Assembly (NCBI GenBank): GCA_964534765.1
Contig: CAZHRJ010000064.1
Location: 1-16,711, forward strand
DNA length: 16,711 bases
Direction of reading: 5' to 3'
Source of the DNA: CAZHRJ01 sp964534765
Lineage (GTDB): Bacteria; Lindowbacteria; 2-12-FULL-62-27
A program made the position numbers and the translations under genes. The first letter of the stretch is position 1. Every line of letters begins with the position of its first letter. Below, piece by piece: positions 1-5,349 of this stretch. The notes beneath the pieces were generated by a model that did no database searches, was not told the origin of the DNA, and was given only the letters and a program-made list of their open reading frames with translations.

Positions 1-1
1 T

Positions 2-253
2 TTCATACCCAAATCCCGCCGGACCCGGCTTTCGGAATATGACGGCATTTCGATTTGTGTGGAAGCCGGAGACGACGCGGCCGCAGGGTCCGACTACAGC
101 AGCGCTTACGAGGTGGAGCTTCGGGTAGAGGGCAAGCCCCCGATCCTGCTGTACACCGATTCGGACAAATCGACAGTGGAACGGGAGGTCGAATTTCTCT
201 CCAAGCGGCTGAATAAGACCGTCGGCTGGTCGTCCCGCATGTACGGCGAGTAG
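2..253 (+). CDS. C-terminal part of an unknown protein (5' end outside window)
   Basis: The reading frame is open from the window edge to the TAG at 251-253, giving 83 residues; the true start lies upstream. A GTG at 59 is in frame, but the coding sequence continues unbroken before it, so it is probably internal. The visible part has a short beta-rich pattern (YEVELRVEGKPPILLYTDSD) followed by a charged helix (STVEREVEFLSKRLNKTVGW). This layout recalls the soluble C-terminal domain of small bacterial membrane proteins, where a beta-sheet segment ends in an 'EAxxxAxxLxxxLG'-like helix. That resemblance is weak and no family is claimed. The next gene starts 6 bases after the stop, so the two may be co-transcribed. 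Function unknown. Confidence 0.55.
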   Translation, partial: FIPKSRRTRLSEYDGISICVEAGDDAAAGSDYSSAYEVELRVEGKPPILLYTDSDKSTVEREVEFLSKRLNKTVGWSSRMYGE

Positions 254-259
254 ACCGGC

Positions 260-1183
260 ATGTGGATCAAGGCCCTTGCGTTGACCCAGGAAAGGCGTTG
301 GCCTCTCTATATTATATACAGGCTGCGCCGGGCGCCGTCCCGGATCAGCCGGGAGCCGATTCGGGACGGGGAGCCGGTCCGGATCGCCATCGTCGGGATG
401 GGCCGGCATGCTCGAAGCCGGCTGGTGCCGGCGATCCGCGAAGAGTTGGGATTATCTCTCAAACTGGCCGTGACCCGCAGAACCGACCCGGGCGCGGATT
501 ACCCGCAAACGGGCGAATTAAGCGATCTATTGTCCAACCCGGAAATCCAGGCGGCGGTAATTTCAGTCCCGACGTCGATTCTGGCGCAAGTGTCCAGTCT
601 CTGCCTGTCGGCCGGACTGCACGTGTACTGCGAGTGTCCGGCGGTGCTGTCTGATGGGGACCTTCGCGGAATTCGCCGGGCGGTGGAGTCCGGCGGTCAG
701 CCCGCGTTTATGACGGGGTATCACATCCGGGGCCTGGCGGAAATCCAACCGATGGCGGTCGTCGCCCGGGAAAAACGCGTCGGATGGAAATTGGAAGCGA
801 CCTTTCATTCGCTTTATCATTTAACGGACCTGGCCCACTTTCTGCTGGGCGATACTCCTCTTAGGCGAATCGACGCATCCGCATCCGATGTCCGGCTGGA
901 ATTTTCCTCAGGTCACACCGCCGACCTCCGACTTCGACCCGGCCCCCTGACAGTCCGGATGGAGGGATCGGACGGCACCCGGTTTGTATCCGAGATTCCG
1001 CCCTTCGGGCCGAACCATTACGCGGGGATCCTTCAGAATTTTGAAGCCACCGCGCGGGGCCGCGCCAGCCCGCTTTGCGGGATTGAATCCCTGTCGGCCG
1101 ACTGGTCGGCCTACAAACGCATCCGCATGGCCAGAGTCCGCCACCGAATAAACGGATATCTAAAAGGGGGTTCGCAGGCCTGA
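260..1183 (+). CDS. Gfo/Idh/MocA-family oxidoreductase-like protein, catalytic Lys replaced
   Basis: A 307-residue protein of the Gfo/Idh/MocA sugar or inositol dehydrogenase family. Residues 41-60 form the NAD(P)-binding beta-alpha start (IAIVGMGRHARS, matching GxGxxA/G). Residues 97-104 (AAVISVPT) match the family's 'VxxATP' strand, and 'LYHLTDLAHFLLG' near 185-197 matches the conserved H-x-x-D segment. Family members normally carry an E-K-P motif whose Lys is catalytic. Here residues 125-127 read E-C-P (Cys codon at 635-637). The protein is also somewhat short for the family, has about 40 basic residues before the Rossmann fold, and a reduced C-terminal beta domain. It may therefore be a non-catalytic homologue or use a different mechanism; the substrate is not evident. 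The ATG at 260 has no strong ribosome binding site. It ends 7 bases before a convergent gene. Confidence 0.75.
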   Translation: MWIKALALTQERRWPLYIIYRLRRAPSRISREPIRDGEPVRIAIVGMGRHARSRLVPAIREELGLSLKLAVTRRTDPGADYPQTGELSDLLSNPEIQAAVISVPTSILAQVSSLCLSAGLHVYCECPAVLSDGDLRGIRRAVESGGQPAFMTGYHIRGLAEIQPMAVVAREKRVGWKLEATFHSLYHLTDLAHFLLGDTPLRRIDASASDVRLEFSSGHTADLRLRPGPLTVRMEGSDGTRFVSEIPPFGPNHYAGILQNFEATARGRASPLCGIESLSADWSAYKRIRMARVRHRINGYLKGGSQA

Positions 1184-1190
1184 GGAGTCT

Positions 1191-1811
1191 CTAATGGGTG
1201 TGGCTGCCGTGATCGTGGGTGTGTCGCTTGATTGAATGCGACTGGTCCTTCGATTCCACCCCGTGGCCGGCCGGCGGGGAGTCCGCTGTCGGGGCGGACA
1301 ACACGTCCGGGCCGGTTGTCCCATGCGCGTGGCCGGCCGATACAATCGATTCGGCCGCCCTGACCCCGGCGCCTTCAACAAAAACCATCCGGCCGCCCAA
1401 ATCGGCGGTTTGAAGCACCAGAAGAGCGGCGCACCCCAGGATCGCCACGAACAAGCCCGGGACCGGGGGACGATGGTCTCTCTTTACAGCGCTCCACCCC
1501 AACAGCCCAAGGGATGATCCGAGGACTCCAAATCCCAGGATTTCGTGCATCTCCATGATGCGGTGAATCGCGTCGTTATGAACAATGGCGTGTTCCGCTC
1601 GAAGGCCGGTGTAGACCGCGACAGCCGCCCCGGCGGCTGCAAGTCCAAGACAGGCGCGCCCGGCGAAAAAGGCGAGAGTTGAAGAACGGGCGAGTCCGAT
1701 GGCATAGAAGAGAGACGAAACGGGGAGAATCGCCACAGGGAAATGAACAAATACGGGATGCAGATTGTTTATCTGCGTCAGGCCGCCAAACCCCAAAAGC
1801 GAAATATCCAA
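1191..1811 (-). CDS. DUF2231-like membrane protein with His-rich C-terminal tail
   Basis: A 206-residue predicted inner-membrane protein. Near the N-terminus 'NNLHPVFVHFPVAILP' matches the hallmark HP-x-x-VHFP-x-x of DUF2231 membrane proteins. About four hydrophobic segments follow (roughly residues 20-42, 47-68, 88-108 and 119-136). A second histidine cluster, 'HNDAIHRIMEMHEILG' (about 78-93), sits between helices, which would suit haem or metal binding, though that is inference. The last 45 residues are hydrophilic and His-rich, ending HTHDHGSHTH, a plausible metal-binding tail. The start is TTG at 1811, preceded at a good distance by AGGGAG. It lies 11 bases after the O-methyltransferase stop and is the last gene of the fliA run. 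No clear terminator is visible before the convergent gene. The biochemical role is unknown. Confidence 0.7.
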   Translation of the reverse strand: MDISLLGFGGLTQINNLHPVFVHFPVAILPVSSLFYAIGLARSSTLAFFAGRACLGLAAAGAAVAVYTGLRAEHAIVHNDAIHRIMEMHEILGFGVLGSSLGLLGWSAVKRDHRPPVPGLFVAILGCAALLVLQTADLGGRMVFVEGAGVRAAESIVSAGHAHGTTGPDVLSAPTADSPPAGHGVESKDQSHSIKRHTHDHGSHTH

Positions 1812-1822
1812 TCGAGCGCTCC

Positions 1823-2476
1823 CTAATCTGAAATTTTCAGGCTGAGACCCACGCCGTCACGGACAGGGACGATCGTCGTTACGAATCGATGATCAGCCAG
1901 AATGAGGTCGGTATATCGTTTAACGCCCAGGGTGCTGGGCTCCGTGTTGTCCATGTCGATCACCCGTCCGTCCCAGAGGAGATTGTCGACAATGACCAGC
2001 GCCCCATTTTTCATGCGGTCTTTGAAGAGGCCATACGCGTCGGGATACTGCTCCTTGTCGATATCCATAAACAGGATGTCCGGCGATACGCCGCTGGACT
2101 CAAACGCCGCCAGCGCGTCCCCTGAGTGGAACTGCACACGGTCAATCACCCCCGCGCGCGTCAAATACCCGCGAGCCTTCTGCCGGTTCTCCTCCGACCG
2201 GTCCGTATGATGCACCATCCCATCCCGGCCAACCGATCTGGCAAACCAGAGGGTGGAGTATCCGAAACCGGAGCCGAGTTCGAAGACGACGCGTGCGTTG
2301 CGAAGGAGAGTGAGGAACTGGATGAGCCGGCCAACCTGGGGGCCGACGATGGGGAAATTTGTTTCAATCGCGCGGGCCTCCATCTCCAGCAGCACCGGAT
2401 CATCCTTGGAACAGAGACGTTGAGTGAGATAGGCGTCGAGGTAGGGGTTGACGACGTCAAACCGGGCTGTGGGCAT
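1823..2476 (-). CDS. SAM-dependent O-methyltransferase (COMT/CCoAMT-like, family 3)
   Basis: A 217-residue class I methyltransferase that transfers a methyl group from S-adenosylmethionine, probably to a catechol-like or other small hydroxyl substrate. Motif I is 'FELGSGFGYSTLWFA' (about 66-79), and the acidic SAM-ribose position follows in 'HHTDRSEEN'. 'SPDILFMDIDKEQY' (about 131-144) and 'VIVDNLLWDGRV' (161-172) match the metal-binding Asp and Asp-Asn positions of the O-methyltransferase 3 family. Length is normal for the bacterial family. I chose the ATG at 2476, which gives the usual short N-terminus; a TTG at 2485 directly after the fliA stop would add three residues. Neither has a clear ribosome binding site, so translation may be coupled to fliA. 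Why it sits in a flagellar sigma-factor run is not obvious; the target could be a small molecule unrelated to motility. Confidence 0.85.
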   Translation of the reverse strand: MPTARFDVVNPYLDAYLTQRLCSKDDPVLLEMEARAIETNFPIVGPQVGRLIQFLTLLRNARVVFELGSGFGYSTLWFARSVGRDGMVHHTDRSEENRQKARGYLTRAGVIDRVQFHSGDALAAFESSGVSPDILFMDIDKEQYPDAYGLFKDRMKNGALVIVDNLLWDGRVIDMDNTEPSTLGVKRYTDLILADHRFVTTIVPVRDGVGLSLKISD

Positions 2477-2485
2477 TTGTGGCAA

Positions 2486-3280
2486 TCAGAGGCTGCCGAA
2501 GATTTCCCGTTCCTTGGCGAGCCGGGATCGCAGGCGCAGCACGCACTGGGTGTGAATCTGGGAGACGCGCGACTCCGTCACGTTCAGAACCTCGCCGATT
2601 TCCTTCAAGGTCAATTCTTCATAGTAATAGAGAAAGATCACCTGTTTTTCCCGTTCCGGTAGTTTCATGATGATGTCTTTCAACGTGGATTTGGCCTCGT
2701 CCCGCTCGATCTGCAGATCGGGCGTGACGCTCTCCAGATCCTCCACCTGATCGCCCACGGTGATTTCATCGTCGTCCTTGCCGATGTACCAGACATCGTT
2801 GAGGGACAACATGGCGGTGCCGCTGATCTGAGAAAGCAATTCAGCGTATTCCTGAAACGACAGATCAAGCGCCTTGGCGATTTCCTCATCGCTCGCCGGC
2901 CGGCCCAGCCGGGATTCGAGTCCCTGAATGACCCGCTCGATGTCCCGAGCCTTCTTGCGGACCGACCGCGGGATCCAGTCGGACGCGCGGAGTTCATCGA
3001 GAATTGCGCCGCGGATTCGGGAGTTGGCGTAGGTTTTGAATTTGTTGCCCTTGGACAGATCGAATTTGTCGATGGCGTCGATGAGTCCCAGAGTGCCGTA
3101 TCCGACGAGATCCTCGTATTCGACATTGGGGGGCATGTTCATGGCCATCCGGCCGGCGATGAATTTGACGATCGGCGCGAAAAAGAGCAGGAGCCGGTTA
3201 CGGCTCTCCAGATCGCCCGTTTTTTTATACTTGACCCAGAGCTTGTTCTCCTCATCCTCCGTCATCGTGATCGTTTCCAT
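2486..3280 (-). CDS. fliA: RNA polymerase sigma factor FliA/WhiG (sigma-28 type)
   Basis: An alternative sigma factor of the FliA/WhiG group, which directs RNA polymerase to late flagellar promoters. Residues 25-100 hold region 2: 'YEDLVGYGTLGLIDAIDKFD' and then 'FKTYANSRIRGAILDELRAS', the family signature, closely followed by 'DWIPRSVR'. Region 3 spans about 105-150. Region 4 (203-256) has 'LPEREKQVIFLYYYEELTLKEIGEVL' split across the turn, then 'TESRVSQIHTQ', the -35-recognition helix-turn-helix. At 264 residues it is slightly longer than the E. coli protein. I chose ATG 3280 because a GAG-containing purine stretch precedes it; an in-frame ATG at 3307 would add nine residues (MRPYPPRRK) but has no ribosome binding site. 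It is the third gene of a five-gene minus-strand run. No anti-sigma FlgM is visible in this window. Confidence 0.95.
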   Translation of the reverse strand: METITMTEDEENKLWVKYKKTGDLESRNRLLLFFAPIVKFIAGRMAMNMPPNVEYEDLVGYGTLGLIDAIDKFDLSKGNKFKTYANSRIRGAILDELRASDWIPRSVRKKARDIERVIQGLESRLGRPASDEEIAKALDLSFQEYAELLSQISGTAMLSLNDVWYIGKDDDEITVGDQVEDLESVTPDLQIERDEAKSTLKDIIMKLPEREKQVIFLYYYEELTLKEIGEVLNVTESRVSQIHTQCVLRLRSRLAKEREIFGSL

Positions 3281-3321
3281 TTTTCGTCTCGGTGGATAAG
3301 GTCTCATGGGTGGCCGGCCTG

Positions 3322-4395
3322 TTAGAGCGCGATGAAGTTGTAAACGGCGAAGAGCAGGAGGACGAGGACGAGAAACGCCGTTCCGAAAATCAGTATCATC
3401 TGCATCACAGGCAGCTTCACTTTCTCCGCCGCGGGGGTATCATCCGCGACGACTTTGATTTTGAGTCCCTCCTGCACCACCGTCCGGCCAAAAACGCCTG
3501 GCCCAAATTCGGTGGTGATCACCAGCCGGTTGCTTTCGCTCCGGTCTATTTTTCGCACCGGTACGCGCACGGGCAGCATCCGGCCGCCCTCGTTGGCTTT
3601 GAGGAGATTCGCAATGTATGCCGCCTGGGGCCGCTGGTCGGTGATTTTGAGCAGAATCAGATCCCCGGGATTGATGCTGGTGACCGGCACGCCGGTCACC
3701 GGGGAAAGGATGACGTCGGTTTTTAGAATCAGACTGATGCCGGTGGACTCGCCGGTCATTCCGGTTGCCGTCCCGGTCCCTGCGGCGGCGCCTTCCCCGG
3801 CGGCCGCCGCACCAGCCGGGACCGCCGTGCCGTCCGCGCCATCCGGAGATATTTCCTTGTCATGGATTTTCAACGCCAGCTTCGTCATTTTTTCCATTTC
3901 GCAATTCATTTCAACATCCGCGTCGCCCAGACACTGACAGACGATGCGGCGCAGTCTCGTGCCAATCTCATCCATATTGGCCCGAGTGATAAGCGCTGCC
4001 GTGTCGTCAAGGCTTTCCTGGAGTGAGAACTCAATTTCCGCCGCCAGGTCGCGCGAGATGGCCGGGACAACGTTTTGTTTCAATTCGGCATCGAAGATTT
4101 TTTCCTCGATCTGGTTCCAGGGCTGATTGAGAGGAATGGCGCCGAGATACGAATCGTAAGAGGCAATGGCGCGCGCCCGGCGGATTTTTTTGTCGGCCAT
4201 GTCGAACATGAAGATGATTCCGCCGTGCAGCCGGTTGGTCTTGGCCGAGTAGCAGCCCTTCACAATATGGATGTTCTTGAGCAGAAGTTTCTCCGCCTCG
4301 GCCACGTCGCTTTTCGCCGCTTTCAGCGCCAGCGATACATCCGATTCGGAGCAGCTCAGGCGCGCCGCCATTTTCTTGATATCCTCAGCTTCCAT
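3322..4395 (-). CDS. Uncharacterised tail-anchored protein with UBA-like N-terminus, upstream of fliA
   Basis: A 357-residue protein I cannot assign to a named family. Residues 3-40 (IKKMAARLSCSESDVSLAL, then KAAKSDVAEAEKLLLKN) resemble the three-helix UBA-like fold found in EF-Ts and NAC, where 'SESDVSLALKAAKSD' matches the middle helix. Residues 41-185 are a mixed alpha/beta region with a CQC pair (153-155). Residues 186-218 are an Ala/Gly/Thr-rich low-complexity linker. Residues 219-318 are beta-rich (for example SPVTGVPVTSINPGDLILLK). A single hydrophobic helix (about 329-353) ends the chain, so the bulk probably faces the cytoplasm and the C-terminus is membrane-anchored. ATG 4395 has a clear GGGAG ribosome binding site. 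It lies 29 bases after a small membrane-protein gene and 41 bases before fliA, which suggests a motility-linked role, possibly at the membrane near the export apparatus. That last point is inference. Confidence 0.75.
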   Translation of the reverse strand: MEAEDIKKMAARLSCSESDVSLALKAAKSDVAEAEKLLLKNIHIVKGCYSAKTNRLHGGIIFMFDMADKKIRRARAIASYDSYLGAIPLNQPWNQIEEKIFDAELKQNVVPAISRDLAAEIEFSLQESLDDTAALITRANMDEIGTRLRRIVCQCLGDADVEMNCEMEKMTKLALKIHDKEISPDGADGTAVPAGAAAAGEGAAAGTGTATGMTGESTGISLILKTDVILSPVTGVPVTSINPGDLILLKITDQRPQAAYIANLLKANEGGRMLPVRVPVRKIDRSESNRLVITTEFGPGVFGRTVVQEGLKIKVVADDTPAAEKVKLPVMQMILIFGTAFLVLVLLLFAVYNFIAL

Positions 4396-4424
4396 GGTTC
4401 TCCCTCATTCCCCCGCGCCGGCCG

Positions 4425-4724
4425 CTACCGCAACATGTCCATGAGTTTGGCCCGATCCAGTGAGGTCTTGCTTAAATCCACAAATCGCCCCTCGCCCGAT
4501 CCCGTCGGTTGCGGAATGTCTCCGGAACCTGAGGCGGATGCGCCTCCCTTGGAGGCGATCTTGGAGAGAATGATGAGACCGAGGGACGACCAGAGGAAGA
4601 TCGCCGCAAAGGCCATCAATGCCCTTAGAAGCGCGACCGCCCAGGATTCGGTCGGCGAGACGAGAAATACCGCCGCCGCCGTCAGAAAGGAAATGGCTGT
4701 TGCCGGTTTCAGCTTAGACTTCAC
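4425..4724 (-). CDS. Small membrane protein (2 TM or signal peptide + 1 TM), first gene of the fliA run
   Basis: A 99-residue protein of unknown function. The N-terminus (three Lys, then a hydrophobic stretch ending PTESWA) looks like a signal peptide or first helix (about 10-29). A second hydrophobic helix covers about 31-54. The rest is a hydrophilic Gly/Ser-rich cytoplasmic or periplasmic tail ending 'SLDRAKLMDMLR'. Size and layout recall small export-apparatus proteins such as FliO, but there is no diagnostic match and I do not claim it. The start is GTG at 4724, preceded immediately by GGGAG; an in-frame stop lies just upstream, so no longer version exists. The very short spacing is unusual. 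The possible 46-codon ORF upstream ends inside this gene, so translational coupling could help initiation. Confidence 0.6.
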   Translation of the reverse strand: MKSKLKPATAISFLTAAAVFLVSPTESWAVALLRALMAFAAIFLWSSLGLIILSKIASKGGASASGSGDIPQPTGSGEGRFVDLSKTSLDRAKLMDMLR

Positions 4725-4854
4725 CTCCCGGCATCTTACTTAAGCTCAAACGGGTAGGCAAATAAAAAAAAGGGTGGGCCACCCCCGAAGCTGGTTTGCA
4801 TGACGGTACGGTAGCCCACCCACACGATGGGGTCTCATCTTTTCGTTTGGCCAT
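4714..4854 (-). CDS. Possible 46-codon leader ORF spanning the terminator hairpin
   Basis: On the minus strand an ATG at 4854 is preceded by a G-rich block (GGGAGGGGC), which would be a strong ribosome binding site. It opens a frame of 46 residues (begins MAKRKDETPSCGWATVP, ends KMPGGEV) stopping with TAA at 4714-4716. The frame runs straight through the 4772-4821 hairpin and its T-tract, and overlaps the GTG start of the next gene (4724) by 11 bases. The peptide has no recognised domain; it contains two Cys, is basic at the N-terminus and has a short hydrophobic patch (HPFFYL). It could be a leader peptide whose translation melts the terminator, or a chance ORF, which at this length and base composition is common. 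No homology argument is available. Confidence 0.3.
   Translation of the reverse strand: MAKRKDETPSCGWATVPSCKPASGVAHPFFYLPTRLSLSKMPGGEV
4764..4821 (-). terminator. Rho-independent terminator-like hairpin, 12-bp stem, minus strand
   Basis: Read on the minus strand, arm 4821-4810 (GGGTGGGCTACC) pairs with arm 4783-4772 (GGTGGCCCACCC) over 12 bp with one G-T wobble. The loop is 26 nt. The stem is followed at once by eight Ts (4771-4764). This is a textbook intrinsic terminator for transcripts leaving the 4895-5200 gene, 73 bases upstream of it. Only 39 bases separate the T-tract from the GTG of the next gene, so there is no room for a complete promoter after the terminator. Either the downstream operon's promoter overlaps the hairpin, or the hairpin is an attenuator that is sometimes read through. 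The TGGGC...GCCCA arms also resemble dispersed palindromic repeats in other genomes. Confidence 0.7.
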
Positions 4855-4894
4855 GCCCCTCCCCCTTCCCCGCGGCTGAGTTTATGGAGACACG

Positions 4895-5200
4895 CTAATT
4901 TTTCTGTCGTTCGATAGTCTTGTTTTCGATAAAGCGGATCGGGCTATTCGTTGTGTACGCGATGTCCAGATCCCCGTCGCCATCCAGATCCGAATACAGA
5001 ATGTACGTTTCCTCTTGCATATTCACGACCGGCCGGGTTTCCTCAAAATGGATTGTTGTCGAAGTCGGCCCCGCGCGGTCCGCCCGCGCCTCCACGCTCT
5101 TGACCCGCCAGGACACGTCGAACCGGACGAAATAGTTGAACAGGAAAATGGCCGCCAGACAGGCTAATCCGACCAAACTCTTTTTGAACAACTGCTTCAT
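4895..5200 (-). CDS. Small membrane-anchored protein with Asp-rich Ca-loop (FG-GAP/VCBS-like) motif
   Basis: A 101-residue protein. Residues 1-6 are basic (MKQLFKK) and 8-25 form a single N-terminal transmembrane helix, so the rest is likely periplasmic. Near the C-terminus, 'YSDLDGDGDLDIAYTTN' (69-85) is the Asp-rich loop seen in FG-GAP/VCBS and dockerin-type calcium sites, here as a single copy rather than an array. I chose ATG 5200 over a longer frame starting at 5341: AGGAAGG lies directly upstream of 5200, and the extra 47 residues are not protein-like and would overlap the divergent hook gene's leader. A sigma-28-like promoter precedes it. It may be the first transcribed gene on the path to the fliA run, separated from it by the terminator-like hairpin. 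No family is recognised, and a motility role is guilt by association only. Confidence 0.6.
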   Translation of the reverse strand: MKQLFKKSLVGLACLAAIFLFNYFVRFDVSWRVKSVEARADRAGPTSTTIHFEETRPVVNMQEETYILYSDLDGDGDLDIAYTTNSPIRFIENKTIERQKN

Positions 5201-5258
5201 CGGCCTTCCTCTCGCGACATGATCTGACGGGGGAATACACCCTCCCGATCTTCTTGTC

Positions 5259-5286
5259 GTATCGGCATGCGGGAAGGCCGGGTTTA
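5259..5286 (-). promoter_or_regulatory. Sigma-28 (FliA)-like promoter, minus strand
   Basis: On the minus strand, TAAA (5286-5283), 16 bases, then GCCGATAC (5266-5259) match the FliA/SigD consensus TAAA-N15-GCCGATAA closely. The -10 element agrees at seven of eight positions, and the spacer is one base longer than ideal. The predicted transcript would start near 5252, leaving about 50 nt of leader before the ATG at 5200. It points toward the small Ca-loop membrane protein and, beyond the hairpin, the fliA run. It is inferred from sequence only; no start site is known. Confidence 0.45.
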
Positions 5287-5349
5287 GGATTTCAAAAGAT
5301 TTTTCCGGAGGTAAAGAACGGTGGTTGGTTGTGCCGATCAAGGGGATGT

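Noticed and set aside
3455..3937. A 160-codon plus-strand frame opposite the tail-anchored protein gene.
   Set aside because: Its Ala/Pro-rich composition is explained by the Ala/Gly linker read in antisense; no family features.
4856..4871. A G-quadruplex in the G-rich block on the minus strand.
   Set aside because: Only three adequate G-runs are close together; the fourth is more than 30 bases away. The block is better explained as a ribosome binding site.
4741..4894. A riboswitch (cyclic-di-GMP class I or similar) in the leader of the fliA run.
   Set aside because: GCAAACC-like and GC-rich pieces are present, but the tetraloop, receptor and conserved junction order of known classes could not be laid out; only a terminator hairpin is supported.
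5312..5340. A plus-strand sigma-28-like site (TAAAG ... GCCGATCA) upstream of flgE.
   Set aside because: The spacer is 17 bases, two longer than ideal, and the transcript would start about 3 bases before the ATG at 5350, removing the ribosome binding site. Weaker than the minus-strand site, and hook genes are usually not FliA-dependent.
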